A DNA stretch of 64,000 bases from Arsenicibacter sp965247375 (GCA_965247375.1 CBDFHU010000090.1:1-64000); one strand, 5' to 3'. Positions 1 through 9,062 are shown, counted from the first letter of the stretch. Translations and numbers: made by a program. Notes: a model not told the origin generated them from the sequence alone.

Positions 1-496
1 GCGCCGAAGTTTCATCATTCAGCACACCGGGCAACAGCCGGATAATCGAATCGGACAGTACAGCCGCCGGCAGTTCACCACCTGACAGCACAAAGTCGCC
101 GATGCTGATTTCCTTTGTGATAAAGTGTTCACGAACCCGCTCATCAACCCCTTTGTAATGACCGCACAGAATGATCAGGTTTTGCATCAGCGACAATTGA
201 TTCGATGTCCGCTGCTCCAGCCGCTCGCCGTCGGGTGTCATGTAGATCACCTCGTCGTAGGTCCGTTCGGCTTGTAGCGACCGGATACAGCGCGCAATCG
301 GTTCGATCTGCATCACCATACCCGCACCGCCGCCAAACATATAGTCATCGACGCGGTGGTGCTTATCCGTCGAATAATCGCGCAGGTCATGCACGACCAC
401 CTCGACATGGCCCGCCTGCTGAGCCCGCTGTAGGATTGAGTGAGCAAAGTAGCTGTCCAGCAACCGCGGCAGGCAGGTAATGATGTCAATCCTCAT
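1..496 (-). CDS. trmD: tRNA (guanine-N1)-methyltransferase TrmD, partial (3' end outside window)
   Basis: TrmD transfers a methyl group from SAM to G37 of tRNAs that read CNN codons, which prevents +1 frameshifting. The reading frame begins MRIDIIT and shows the family signatures DYMFGGGAGMVM (about residues 49-60), GHYKGVDER and ISIGDFVLSGGEL, which form the SAM-binding trefoil knot. About 165 residues are present; the C-terminal 60 or so lie beyond the left edge. I chose the ATG at 496 because TrmD proteins normally start MRIDII; another ATG lies one codon upstream. The start overlaps the rimM stop by 11 bases, so the two are probably translationally coupled. The order rpsP-rimM-trmD is the usual bacterial one. 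Confidence 0.97.
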   Translation of the reverse strand, partial: MRIDIITCLPRLLDSYFAHSILQRAQQAGHVEVVVHDLRDYSTDKHHRVDDYMFGGGAGMVMQIEPIARCIRSLQAERTYDEVIYMTPDGERLEQRTSNQLSLMQNLIILCGHYKGVDERVREHFITKEISIGDFVLSGGELPAAVLSDSIIRLLPGVLNDETSA

Positions 497-1070
497 CATA
501 GGCCTCGTCGCCGTCCGGCGTGTCTGGTTTATCGGGTGCGTCAGAAAGGTATACGTCCAGCAAGCCGTCGGGCAGCGTTACATTCAGCCTTTTAGCAGCG
601 CGGTCAACCGTGTGTACGATGTCGCTGTTGATCGGAATCAGTACCTCTTTGCCCTGATAGCTCATTTCGATCAGGTCCTGCGTGTCCATATTGTACACCG
701 TCGATACCGTCCCCAGCTCCCCTTCTACCGAGTCAACAATCTGATAGCCGACAATTTCGTGAAAGTAAAAGCGTGTATTATCCTCAATCGGTTCGAGGTT
801 ATCGAGCGGCAGATACAGGTTGGCTTTAATGAGGCGGCTCGCCTGCTCAATCGTATCAATCCCTTCGATGGCCACGATGGCGCGGCTTCCCTTCACGATT
901 GCAATTGACTCAATAAAATAAGGTAACAGATCGCCTTTTACCTCGATCAGTACCGATTCCAGTTCTTCGTAAACGTTCGGATCGTCTACGTCCAGGAAAA
1001 AGACCAGTTCACCGTTTACCCCGTGGGTTTTGGTGATGTGGCCTAACAAATAACAATCATCTTTTGTCAT
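486..1070 (-). CDS. rimM: Ribosome maturation factor RimM
   Basis: RimM binds S19 and helps the head of the 30S subunit to mature. The 194-residue protein begins MTKDDCYLLGHITKTHGVNGEL, the typical RimM N-terminal beta-barrel with the GxxxxxHGxxGE pattern, followed by the PRC-barrel half (about residues 100-175, including EVLIPINSDIVHTVD). The acidic tail is common in Bacteroidota. It lies between rpsP (297 bp upstream) and trmD (overlapping), all on the minus strand. The hairpin terminator after rpsP could lower read-through into rimM. No defect is visible in this frame. Confidence 0.96.
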   Translation of the reverse strand: MTKDDCYLLGHITKTHGVNGELVFFLDVDDPNVYEELESVLIEVKGDLLPYFIESIAIVKGSRAIVAIEGIDTIEQASRLIKANLYLPLDNLEPIEDNTRFYFHEIVGYQIVDSVEGELGTVSTVYNMDTQDLIEMSYQGKEVLIPINSDIVHTVDRAAKRLNVTLPDGLLDVYLSDAPDKPDTPDGDEAYDED

Positions 1071-1147
1071 GTCCGGTTTTTAGTTGACGCATGCCGGTGG
1101 CCGCTCAGGACCGCCAGTCTATGCCAGATGATACATACTATTTTTGC

Positions 1148-1215
1148 TTACCACATAGCCACATAGAAAAACAAAGAAGTTTATCTCTACTGTGAACTAT
1201 ATGGCTATATGGTAA
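1148..1215. repeat. Imperfect inverted repeat of the CCACATAG type
   Basis: The arm TTACCACATAGCCACATAG (1148-1166) is matched by the near-complement at 1197-1215 across a 30-base spacer. Each arm holds two tandem CACATAG-like units. It sits in the rpsP-rimM gap, and similar structures occur at 6881-6941 and 46396-46494. The sequence is directly visible; its role is unknown. It could form a long stem in the mRNA between rpsP and rimM. Confidence 0.6.
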
Positions 1216-1312
1216 ATTTCATTCACTTTAATTGACCTTCAGGTATGGTATGTACGATTTGCGGAGCAGGCCCAAAATCACATAAGTCACCCACGATCAA
1301 ACACTTACAACA

Positions 1313-1345
1313 GAAAAAAAGCCTGCTCACAGGAACAGGCTTTTG
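1313..1345 (-). terminator. Rho-independent terminator after rpsP
   Basis: Read on the minus strand, AAAAGCCTG and CAGGCTTTT pair around a 10-base loop and are followed by a run of seven T. It lies 22 bp after the rpsP stop. It probably ends or attenuates rpsP transcripts before rimM. Confidence 0.8.
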
Positions 1346-1367
1346 TGATAAGAGGGCAAGCCAGCAA

Positions 1368-1890
1368 TTATTCTGCTGACTCAGCTGATTCTTCAGTTGT
1401 TTCGCCTTCAGCAGCCGGAGCTTCTTCAACAACAACGTTTTTCTTAGCCAGGGCAGCAGCACGATCGGCGCTAACCTTACGCTCAGCATCCAGACGATCC
1501 TGACGGGCTTTAGCTTCACTTTGTTGTTTTGACTCAGCAACACCGGCAACCTGACCATCTTTGCTCTGTTTTCCAGGCATTGAATTTCTCGTCGGCCTGC
1601 TCCTGCGTGATAGCGCCTTTGTTAACGCCCACCTGCAGGTGCTTGCGCAGCAACACACCTTCGTGCGACATAATCGAACGGGCAGTGTCTGTTGGCTGAG
1701 CACCAACCATAAGCCAGTAAACGGCACGGTCAGACTTTAATACTACTGTAGCGGGATCTGTATTCGGGTTATATGTACCCAGTTTCTCCAGAAACTTACC
1801 ATCGCGACCTGCAGCTGAAGGTGCAACCACGATGTCATACATCGCTCTTTTCTTGCGTCCACGACGCGCTAAACGAATTTTAACAGCCAT
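1368..1890 (-). CDS. rpsP: 30S ribosomal protein S16 (single-base frameshift)
   Basis: S16 is an essential early-binding protein of the 30S subunit. The N-terminal 84 residues or so (MAVKIRLARRGRKKRAMYDI to EKFNAW) are a normal S16 core with the KIRLxRxGxKKxxxY signature. At the four-T run on the plus strand (1569-1572) the frame shifts: one frame soon ends in SGCRCC, while the other continues as KQSKDGQVAG and runs into the charged Ala/Glu-rich tail that Bacteroidota S16 proteins carry, ending at 1368. Removing one base of the run gives a 173-residue protein of expected design. Because S16 is essential, I read this as a sequencing or consensus error rather than a dead gene. The start is the ATG before AVKIRL at 1890; the in-frame stretch upstream is leader. 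Confidence 0.93.
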
Positions 1891-1942
1891 TTTGCTTGTT
1901 GGTTTTTGTGGAGGAACCCGTCCTCCTCGTAAAACGTGGGCG

Positions 1943-1950
1943 CAAAGGTA
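1943..1950 (-). promoter_or_regulatory. Likely -7 box of the rpsP promoter
   Basis: TACCTTTG on the minus strand matches the Bacteroidota TAnnTTTG element and lies 53 bases before the rpsP start, just after a T-rich stretch. No clear TTTG -33 element is seen at the expected distance, so only the -7 box is supported. Confidence 0.6.
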
Positions 1951-2027
1951 CAAAAAAACAGCGTATGATGTACAGTTTCAGGCGTTTTATTTGCCTTTTT
2001 TCTGCTGCATCATACGCTGCTTAAAAA

Positions 2028-2428
2028 CCTGAGCCACCGGCGCGTATAAGCCGGGTTCTGTTTTCCGGTTTTCACCGGAACTCCTGTCATTATCTGGGAT
2101 GCCTGTCACCAGTCACCTCGTTCGACCTACCCGCACCGGCATCGGCCGGAAACCGGCCTACAGAGACGAGCCGCCTCTCGTCCGGTGCTTATTTGGTCTT
2201 TCAGCCCATAAGGTTTACCCTGCCCCGTCAGTCGCCTGCCGGGCGGTGGGCTCTTACTCCACCATTTCACCCTTACCCCTTGCAGGGCGGTATCATTTCT
2301 GTGGCACTGTCTGTCGGCCGGCCGTTCCCAACCGGCCGCCTTCCCGTTAGGAAGTATGGCGCTCTGTGCTGCCCGGACTTTCCTCACCGGCGAACCGGCG
2401 CGACAGGACCGCTCCGGCGGTCAGGCCC
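2028..2428 (-). ncRNA. rnpB: RNase P RNA (class A)
   Basis: This is the catalytic RNA that trims the 5' leader of precursor tRNAs. The minus strand carries the universally conserved GAGGAAAGTCCGGGC near the 5' end (2371-2385) and ACAGAACCCGGCTTAT near the 3' end (2046-2061), plus the expected internal stems, for example around GGTGAAATGGTGGAGTAAGA. The terminal helix P1 can be drawn between CCTGACCGCCGG (5' end) and CCGGTGGCTCAGG (3' end). Five T follow P1 directly, which fits the end of the transcript. Ends are placed from P1 and should be right within a few bases. The open reading frames overlapping this stretch on both strands are spurious. Confidence 0.95.
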
Positions 2429-2430
2429 GG

Positions 2431-2461
2431 CAAAGGTAGGGCTTTCCCTGCCACCGCCAAA
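2431..2461 (-). promoter_or_regulatory. rnpB promoter (TTTG-N19-TACCTTTG)
   Basis: The minus strand has TTTG (2458-2461), a 19-base spacer and TACCTTTG (2431-2438). This matches the Bacteroidota primary sigma consensus, and the predicted start falls within a few bases of the 5' end deduced from helix P1. The two lines of evidence are independent. The -33 box ends three bases before the restored stop codon of the DUF4403 gene. Confidence 0.85.
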
Positions 2462-2464
2462 CCC

Positions 2465-3887
2465 CTACTGCAATCCGTCGACTTTGACATCGATGTGGCC
2501 TTTGGCATAGACCACCGCCAGCAAGGCCGATGAGGTCAGATACACCTGATCCGGCCGGATCTCATCAATCTTTCCCGTTCAGCACCACACCTTTGGCAAT
2601 CTGATTATTCTGTAGCTTGATCTGCAGCGTTTTCTGCATCTCATCAATCTGTGATCCGACGGGAATCGTCAGGTTCTTTTCGAGTGTTTTGGCAAACGTC
2701 CCCTGCAAGAGCCAGCTGGCGGCCCGCTGCAACAGGCTCTTCGTCTCCAGATCATACACCAGTTCTTTCAGCGATACCGATTTCGTGGCCGGATCATAGT
2801 AAGGCCGGCCGCGCAGGTAAATATCGCCGGTCACGCTGCCTTTCAGCCCGGCCTTAATGATGAGGTTTTCGTTCTGACCGTACAGATCAATGTCGGTAAT
2901 GGTGATGCTGTAGGCACCGTCTTTGAAGGAAAACGACTTACCGACAAACTCCTGCCCCGCCAGTTTAGCCGCTTCTTCGTAGCTCGCTTCACTGAGCAGA
3001 CCAATCCGGAAATCGTCTTTTACCTGCGGTACCACCACCAGATTCGGCAGCGCCACGGCTGGTTTTACGTCTGGTTTGGCGCCGACGTTGGTCAGTGTAT
3101 AGCCTTCAATCCCGATGGTTGACCGGATGACGTTGTTTTCAAAACGCAGCGGGGTAATCAGAATGCGCTTCGGTACTACCATCAGCCAGGTCCGGTATTG
3201 CTCCGAAATCAGGTAGGGTTCCCGGATCAGGTTCCAGGCCTTCAGAACCTGTGATTTGAGATCAATCTGTTTCCGCACCTGCTGGTCCAGCGTTCCGGTA
3301 ACGGTACCCAGATTTTTATCAATCATTTTACCGACAAGGCTGGTCACCGGCACGTTAAAGCCTGCCAGCTTGATCGTCGGTTTTGTGATCCAGTCGTAGC
3401 CGTCGGCTTTGGTCTGCGTCGAAACCGCCCAGTCCGGATCAATCGAAAAGCGGGTCGAAAAGCGCAGATCCATCTCAAACTGGGTTTCCTGCGTTTGCAT
3501 GAAACCCAGCACTTTTACCCCGGCTTTGGCCCAGATTTTCAGCGGTACGGTGAAATGGAACAAGCTGTCAGCGCCGCCCGTAGCCGTCACCAGAATGGGT
3601 TGCCGTTTCCATACCTTGACCATGAAATTATCCTGATTGTTATCCTCAAAGGTATTGTCTTCGTAAATCAGGCCATTGATCTGGGCGTTGATCTGCCGCT
3701 CCACGTCCTTCATCGAGATAGACACGGGGACGTTTACGGTCGACAGGTATTTTTCGTCACGGACTTCCATAGCGGTTCGGGAGTAGGTTTCTTTCGGCGC
3801 TTTCGGGTCAAGCCTTGTGCCGGTCTTTGACTGGCAAGATACCAGAAAACCCAACAGCAGCAGCATTGGGATGAATACCCTGTACAT
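2465..3887 (-). CDS. DUF4403 family lipoprotein (frameshift near the C-terminus)
   Basis: A secreted lipoprotein of the DUF4403 family, whose function is unknown. The signal peptide MYRVFIPMLLLLGFLVSC ends in a lipobox Cys. The body has the tandem beta-rich layout of the family (STVNVPVSISMKDVERQIN near residue 50, and a second similar half). The first frame stops at 2565 after VVLNGKD, but another frame continues as IDEIRPDQVYLTSSALLAVV and VYAKGHIDVKV to a TAG at 2465, which is the usual DUF4403 ending. One extra base in GGGAAA (plus strand 2571-2576) explains the break; the restored protein has 473 residues. It stands alone between rnpB and the Smr gene. Confidence 0.85.
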
Positions 3888-3915
3888 GTTATTACGGTTC
3901 TATTTGTTGTTTTTA

Positions 3916-4003
3916 ACCACAGAGGACACAGAGCATTGGCACAGAGAACACGGAGTTCTCTTTCGCTCTTTCACTCTCCAGCCGCAGAGCGGCCACTCTT
4001 TCA
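3916..4003. repeat. Intergenic CACAGAG / CTCTTTCAC repeat cluster
   Basis: The 120-bp gap holds ACCACAGAGGACACAGAG (3916-3933) and a second copy GGCACAGAGAACACGGAG (3938-3955), then CTCTTTCGCTCTTTCACT (3958-3975) and a related ACTCTTTCACTCTTT further on. The 18-mer at 3958-3975 recurs exactly at 39499-39516. This looks like a compound of two repeat families seen elsewhere in the window. No gene or clear terminator is visible in it. Confidence 0.6.
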
Positions 4004-4007
4004 CTCT

Positions 4008-5000
4008 TTACTTGATGGCTACCTTCGTCGCACCGTAGCCAAACTTCTGCTTCTGAGCGTCTTCGAAAAAGCGGACGTGCGGATGACGGCCGAGGCGGCG
4101 GTGCAGTTCGGTCCGGAGCGTACCGCTGCCGACTCCGTGAATAAACGTAATTTCGTTCATTCCGGTTGCAATCGCGTCTTCCAGTGATTTCTCAAATGTC
4201 GTCAGTTGCAACTCCAGCAGTTCGGCATTGGAACGGTTACCCTGCCCCTTCGGCAACAGTGCCTCAACGTGCAGATCAATCACCGCCGACGGGCGCTCAA
4301 AGCTGATCGGAGCCGCCGGTTCACCCTTGGGCTTCAGCATTTCGGCCTTCAGCTGTTCCGGCTTCACGGTGACGGGGCGGGCCGTCTGAATGTTTTGGGT
4401 GGCCGTTTCCTTTTCGTCGTCCAGCTGATACAAATGCCCTGACTGGTTCAGCACCGGCACGGTCGATTTACTGGCGTGAAAGGTCTGCGCCCGGCATTTG
4501 ACCCGCTTCACCAGTGGTGCACGGAACGCATTCCGGCCGGCACGTGCCCAGATCACTTGTACCAGAAACGTCGGCCAGTCTTCAAACGTCGAAAATGTGT
4601 AGGTTTCATTTAGTTTAATCTGGGTTTTACCGCGCAGCAGGCCGTTGTGCAGGCCGTTGACGAGGCTTCCGCGTTCTTCGGCTACCGCAAACGGCAGATC
4701 CCAATCGGTGTTGTTGATCAGATGGAGCGCAAACTCGCGGTCGTTCTGGGCCACGAACGCCAGATACACCCCGTTGTTGGCGATGATGTTCGAGGCCGTT
4801 ACCTGCTTCTGCGGGGCAATACCCGCCGGTTTCACCAGTCGCTCCGTTTCCATCGGCGATACCACCACGATTTCTGACCGCATAACCGGAATCCGGAACC
4901 CGTCTTCAATTTCTATTTCGACCTGATTGCCGGCCAGAAAGCGGGTAATTACTCCCTGCTCTTTGGCCCGCAGCATCCGTATTTTATCGCCGATATTCAT
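4008..5000 (-). CDS. DUF2027 / Smr-domain protein
   Basis: A 330-residue cytoplasmic protein with no signal peptide. The N-terminal half (MNIGDKIRMLRAKEQGVITR to about residue 190) matches the DUF2027 type found in Bacteroidota. The C-terminal 90 residues are an Smr domain with the IDLHVE motif near residue 240 and the FIHGVGSGTLR motif near residue 290, the conserved HGxGxG of this nuclease family. Smr domains of the MutS2 type act on branched or stalled nucleic acids; the substrate here is unknown. The gene is monocistronic, with its own promoter-like box upstream. Confidence 0.88.
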   Translation of the reverse strand: MNIGDKIRMLRAKEQGVITRFLAGNQVEIEIEDGFRIPVMRSEIVVVSPMETERLVKPAGIAPQKQVTASNIIANNGVYLAFVAQNDREFALHLINNTDWDLPFAVAEERGSLVNGLHNGLLRGKTQIKLNETYTFSTFEDWPTFLVQVIWARAGRNAFRAPLVKRVKCRAQTFHASKSTVPVLNQSGHLYQLDDEKETATQNIQTARPVTVKPEQLKAEMLKPKGEPAAPISFERPSAVIDLHVEALLPKGQGNRSNAELLELQLTTFEKSLEDAIATGMNEITFIHGVGSGTLRTELHRRLGRHPHVRFFEDAQKQKFGYGATKVAIK

Positions 5001-5022
5001 CTTGTTCTCGTTTTTTGACCTG

Positions 5023-5030
5023 CAAAAGTA
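5023..5030 (-). promoter_or_regulatory. Possible -7 box of the DUF2027/Smr gene
   Basis: TACTTTTG on the minus strand fits TAnnTTTG, 22 bases before the ATG at 5000. No good TTTG partner is seen upstream, so this is a tentative call. Confidence 0.4.
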
Positions 5031-5080
5031 TAGTCATTTAACTGATTTCCGGCTTCCGGGTTTGTTTTGACCGCTCCGGG

Positions 5081-6853
5081 CTATTTGGCCGGACCATCCA
5101 TCTCGCTGAAAATGGCGTCGATGGCGGCGGCCAGATAGACCAGCGGGGCATTCCAGTTAATGGCAATTTCATTTGATGCATACGAGCACGATTCGTCCAG
5201 GAATGTTTCATCGGCAGGAGCGTTTTCGACGTATCCTTTGCATTTATCCTGCTTCGGGGCATTGCCGTTTGGTCCGCCCGACAACAGCCCCGGCACCGGT
5301 GCCACGATTCCGTCGGCCACCGACGGGCGGTGGTGCGGGTTCATCACCGGCTTATCACCGAAGCCGGTCAGCAGGCAGTAACCCGTCGCATTCCGGCCCA
5401 GCAGGTAATCCAGGTTCGCCAGTGCCGCATCGCGGTATTTCGTATCGGCGGTGATCCGGTAGGCCTGTACCAGCGCAATGCCCTGATTGGCCGCCACAGC
5501 ACTGCTCCCCCAGATGTAATCCTTTGCCGTTTTACCCATAACGGTGCCATATGCCTGTTTATCAAGGTCGGCCAGAAGCGCATCGGCCATGCCGGTCAGC
5601 CGTTGTTTCAGTTCAGGTAACAGGGCCTTGCCCGCTTTGGTCAGGGTTTTGGCGTGGCGCATGAGGGTATAATACCCGAGCATCCGTACCTGATTCCACG
5701 AAGGCAGGGGCGTTTTATCGTCCGGAAAGAGATTGACGGCGGTAAGATAGGCGTCGTCACGGGTGGTCACGTATAATTCGGCAGCTGCCCAGATCCACTC
5801 ATCGGCGGCATCCTTGTCTTCATAGCCGCCCGTTGTCACATCCGGATCAAACGCCTGATTCATCGCCTGCTGACTATACAGCGCCGACGGATTTTTACGG
5901 GCCCACTCCCATGCCTGCCCAGCCGCTGTCCGGCAGGAGTCCGCCAGTTTCGGGAACTGCCGCTTATAGGGTTGCAGCACCCGGGCCGCCTGCGCCATAA
6001 CCGCCGCAAAGTCCAGCGTGGCCGTTATACTTTTCTGAATCACGTAGCGGTCTTTCGTCGCTTTATCCGGCATAATCATACCGTCAAACGCCGGATTGGT
6101 CAGCTTGTGGTATACGCCTCCGTCGGCAGGGTCCTGCATGGTCAGCATCCAGCGCAGGTTCCAGAGTGCTTCGTCCAGCACATCCGGCACAGCATTGCCC
6201 GATTCGGGAATGGTGGCATCGGCCGCGGGCACATACAGCGGAAAATCTTCGGCCAGCGACAACAGGGTGCCCATCGTGATCCCGCTGTTGACGATGTATT
6301 TGTTATAGTCACCGGCATCATACCAGCCCCGTGGCGACGAAATAACCGTGCCGGCCGGCCGCTGAGCCGTTGCCGCCGACGGATGCACCAGCACCCGCGT
6401 ATCCGGATGCCCCGCAGGCCTACTCCACTGACCGGCATACTGCACCGGTAAATCCGTCGACATCCGCTGGTAGTAAAAGCCCTTCAGGGCTCCCATCGCC
6501 ACCGGCTTCAACGCACTTTCCTGAACATCAAACGGGTAGGAATAGCCCAGTTCCGGAATCACCAGCACATAAGAACCCGTGCGGGTCACGGGCGTAAAAT
6601 CAGCCAGCCGGGTTGTTTTCCCTGAAATGGCATTGGTCCGCGGCTCGCTCAGCTTACCGGTAAAAACGGTGCGGCTCCGATCGGCGGTCATCACCTGAAA
6701 CGATCCGGCAGGCGCACCGACGGCCACCGCCACTTTCGGGGCATTTGGATAAAAGCCCACCTGATTCAGGCGAATAGCCTCTGACAACGACTGGGCGTGT
6801 GCCAGCGACCCGAGGCTTACTAAGAAGGTTAAGGAGGATAGTATATGCTTCAT
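5081..6853 (-). CDS. Secreted GH9 endoglucanase/glycosidase
   Basis: GH9 enzymes cleave beta-1,4-glucans by inversion. A signal peptide (MKHILSSLTFLVSLGSLAHAQ) is followed by a cellulase N-terminal Ig-like domain (IRLNQVGFYPNAPKVAVA, about residues 27-110) and an (alpha/alpha)6 catalytic domain. The family signatures are visible: GWYDAGDYNKY (about residue 180, catalytic base Asp), GRNATGYCLLTGFG with MNPHHRPS (about 495-515), and SCSYASNEIAINWNAPL with the proton-donor Glu near the end. The length of 590 residues is normal for a two-domain GH9. It lies alone between two terminator or repeat elements. The exact substrate (cellulose, mixed-linkage glucan or oligosaccharides) cannot be read from the sequence. 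Confidence 0.93.
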   Translation of the reverse strand: MKHILSSLTFLVSLGSLAHAQSLSEAIRLNQVGFYPNAPKVAVAVGAPAGSFQVMTADRSRTVFTGKLSEPRTNAISGKTTRLADFTPVTRTGSYVLVIPELGYSYPFDVQESALKPVAMGALKGFYYQRMSTDLPVQYAGQWSRPAGHPDTRVLVHPSAATAQRPAGTVISSPRGWYDAGDYNKYIVNSGITMGTLLSLAEDFPLYVPAADATIPESGNAVPDVLDEALWNLRWMLTMQDPADGGVYHKLTNPAFDGMIMPDKATKDRYVIQKSITATLDFAAVMAQAARVLQPYKRQFPKLADSCRTAAGQAWEWARKNPSALYSQQAMNQAFDPDVTTGGYEDKDAADEWIWAAAELYVTTRDDAYLTAVNLFPDDKTPLPSWNQVRMLGYYTLMRHAKTLTKAGKALLPELKQRLTGMADALLADLDKQAYGTVMGKTAKDYIWGSSAVAANQGIALVQAYRITADTKYRDAALANLDYLLGRNATGYCLLTGFGDKPVMNPHHRPSVADGIVAPVPGLLSGGPNGNAPKQDKCKGYVENAPADETFLDESCSYASNEIAINWNAPLVYLAAAIDAIFSEMDGPAK

Positions 6854-6880
6854 AAATCGTTTGCTGAATGCTTTATATGA

Positions 6881-6941
6881 GCCACATAGATACTAACATG
6901 TTTAGTATAAACCTGCTTTGTGATCTATGTGCCTTATGTGG
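6881..6941. repeat. Nested palindrome of the CCACATAG type
   Basis: GCCACATAGAT (6881-6891) pairs with the complement inside ATCTATGTGCCTTATGTGG (6923-6941). Inside lies a further near-palindrome, TACTAACATGTTTAGTA (6891-6907). It sits upstream of the GH9 gene and just after the terminator of the copper-protein gene. It shares its unit with the repeats at 1148-1215 and 46396-46494. Confidence 0.6.
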
Positions 6942-6953
6942 TCAATAATACAC

Positions 6954-6993
6954 AAAAAAGCGGGGATACGGACTTAGATACCGTACCCCCGCC
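6954..6993 (-). terminator. Rho-independent terminator of the PA14/propeller operon
   Basis: On the minus strand a GC-rich stem (GGCGGGGGTACGGTATC against GTATCCCCGC, with slight mismatch) is followed by six T. It starts 17 bases after the stop of the propeller-cupredoxin gene. Confidence 0.8.
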
Positions 6994-7010
6994 GTGATTT
7001 CCATGCAGTA

Positions 7011-9038
7011 TTACTTAACGACCTTCAGCGTACCCTGCATCAGGGATGCGTGACCCGGGAACGTGCAGACATACTGATAATTCCCCGGCTCCGACGGAGC
7101 AACGAAATAGATTGCTTCGTTCGACTCCGGTTGGAGAATGTTGGTATGGAACAGCACATTCGCATTATTCGGTACATAGTTCATTTTCGGGCCGTTCAGA
7201 TTCAGCTTCAGGGCTGCCTCACCTACGGTGTTGGCCATACCCGGCTTCACAATCACGCAGTTGTGCAGCATGTCGTCGTTGTTCTGGAATACCCATTTAA
7301 TACGGCTGCCTGCTTTCACCTGCACCTGCTCCTGCTCAAATTTAAGGCCCGGCAAGGTGCTGATCGTTACTACCTGGTCAGGACCGTTGGTCCAATCGGC
7401 CGGCTGCGCGGAGACACGCTTGGTACTGGTAGCGGCCGTTGCTTTGGCTGTTCCTTTTTTGTCAGCAGCCGGTGCGGTTTCCTTTGTAGATGCCATGGCG
7501 CCCATATCGTGGTGCATGTGCTGGCTTTTCGCCGGTGCGGCAATGGTCAGTTTCGTACCCGGTGCAATGGCGTTCAGGGTGTAGTACCCTGTGTTATGCA
7601 GCAGCGACAGACCGGCCGCCGACTTCACCCCTTCCAGCTTGAGCTGATGGATGTAGCCTTCGCGCAGGGTGGTATCGACCACAATCCGCGCTTTCAGGCC
7701 GTCGTCTGATACCACTACGCCGCGGATTGGCAACGCTTTCGCATCTTCAATCGGACTGCCGTACGTACTGTGGTACTTGTAAGTAAAGCTGCTCATATCG
7801 TATGAAGCGATGTTTTCGGCCGATTTTTTGTCGACCGGCAGCGTAAATTCCACTTCAAAACCGTCCGGCATCGAGCGGATAGCCTTCATTTCGAACGGTA
7901 CTTTGCCCGTCCAGACCAGACGCTGCACACCGAACGGCGCTTTACCGGTAGCCGCCCAGCCACGGCTGGTCATGCCGACAAACATCGAGCCGTCGAGGCC
8001 CCAGCGCATCCGCAGAATACCCGACATAAAGCCTTCCCGGAACGGAAAACAGGCGCCCTGGTATTTGCCGCCTACTTTTTCGAGGAACACCCGCATCACC
8101 TTGCTGTGGCCCTGATCACCCACAAACAGCTGGCCGTCGAACGGACCAAACTTGCTGCTGGTAGTATCTTCCAGAATATCCGATGTCGAAATGCCCATCA
8201 GCGTATGCGGGAACCAAACGGCCGGCACTTTCAGGTTCGGCACCGTTTTGGCTACTTCGTGCATCGGCTTACCGGTGCTCGGGACGCCTTCTACTTTCAG
8301 TTTCAGCGGTGAACCCGGTTCAGATGACCACCGCAAACCGGCAGGATTACCGGCAAAATCGCCTAACTCCAGCTGCGTCATACGGCCCGAGCCTACCCAG
8401 TCACCCTGATTTTCGGCGTAGAAAATGCTGCCGTCGCGGAGTTGGTTAAATCCGGCCGGGGACCGGAGACCCGTCGCATACGGCTTAATTTGCCCGTTTT
8501 TATCGACCTGCAGCATCCAGCCCCGCCATTTTGCCAGACTCGCGCCACGGCCGATCCAGCCGAGGTTGAGAGTCAGCAACATGTCGCCGTTAGGCTGGAA
8601 GACCGGTCCGTAACTGTACTCGTGGTAGTTGCCCGACAACGGCCATTTCACCACCGACTGGTATTCATCGGCCTCACCGTTGTTATCGGTATCGAGCAGG
8701 CGGGTTACCTCGCCCCGCTGCGTGGCATACAAAGCCCCGTTGTGCCAGGCCATACCCAGCGGCTCGTGCAGACCAAACGCAAACCGGCTGTACTGCGGCT
8801 GACGCGTACCCTGCATGTACGGATTTGTAATCATCCAGACCTCACCGCGACGCGTACAAACGCTCAGACGGCCGTCCGGAATAACGGCCATACCGCCCAC
8901 TTCCAGACTCACGCCTTCGGGAACAGGCAGGGTAACCAGGTGATAGTAATCGTCTTCGGTCAGCGGCCGCGACGATTGTGCCATCGCCGTAAAGCCACTC
9001 AGTACTGCTAATCCTAATGCACTTATGAAGCGTTTCAT
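7011..9038 (-). CDS. Secreted six-bladed propeller (sugar-dehydrogenase-like) with C-terminal cupredoxin domain
   Basis: The 675-residue protein has a signal peptide (MKRFISALGLAVLSGFTAMAQ), a soluble-glucose/sorbosone-dehydrogenase-like beta-propeller over about residues 25-370 (VGGMAVIPDGRLSVCTRRGEV, GLRSPAGFN, LFVGDQGHSKVMRV), a linker rich in Ala, Thr and Lys (about 490-540), and a plastocyanin/azurin-like domain at the end. The cupredoxin carries the type-1 copper set: His in DMLHNCV, then Cys, His and Met in YVCTFPGHASLMQG. Such a fusion suggests extracellular electron transfer from substrate to copper. No PQQ ligand set could be checked by eye. It follows the PA14 gene after 24 bp, in one operon. 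Confidence 0.85.
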   Translation of the reverse strand: MKRFISALGLAVLSGFTAMAQSSRPLTEDDYYHLVTLPVPEGVSLEVGGMAVIPDGRLSVCTRRGEVWMITNPYMQGTRQPQYSRFAFGLHEPLGMAWHNGALYATQRGEVTRLLDTDNNGEADEYQSVVKWPLSGNYHEYSYGPVFQPNGDMLLTLNLGWIGRGASLAKWRGWMLQVDKNGQIKPYATGLRSPAGFNQLRDGSIFYAENQGDWVGSGRMTQLELGDFAGNPAGLRWSSEPGSPLKLKVEGVPSTGKPMHEVAKTVPNLKVPAVWFPHTLMGISTSDILEDTTSSKFGPFDGQLFVGDQGHSKVMRVFLEKVGGKYQGACFPFREGFMSGILRMRWGLDGSMFVGMTSRGWAATGKAPFGVQRLVWTGKVPFEMKAIRSMPDGFEVEFTLPVDKKSAENIASYDMSSFTYKYHSTYGSPIEDAKALPIRGVVVSDDGLKARIVVDTTLREGYIHQLKLEGVKSAAGLSLLHNTGYYTLNAIAPGTKLTIAAPAKSQHMHHDMGAMASTKETAPAADKKGTAKATAATSTKRVSAQPADWTNGPDQVVTISTLPGLKFEQEQVQVKAGSRIKWVFQNNDDMLHNCVIVKPGMANTVGEAALKLNLNGPKMNYVPNNANVLFHTNILQPESNEAIYFVAPSEPGNYQYVCTFPGHASLMQGTLKVVK

Positions 9039-9062
9039 TCCGAATTTATGTCAACCTTCTTA

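Noticed and set aside
480..908. 142-codon plus-strand frame over rimM
   Set aside because: Antisense to rimM, whose identity is certain.
1560..1580. Programmed ribosomal frameshift in rpsP
   Set aside because: No slippery heptamer with a downstream pseudoknot is evident, S16 is not known to use one, and six similar breaks occur in the window.
2099..2510. Overlapping open frames on both strands near 2.1-2.5 kb
   Set aside because: They lie over the RNase P RNA, whose conserved sequences and promoter explain the region.
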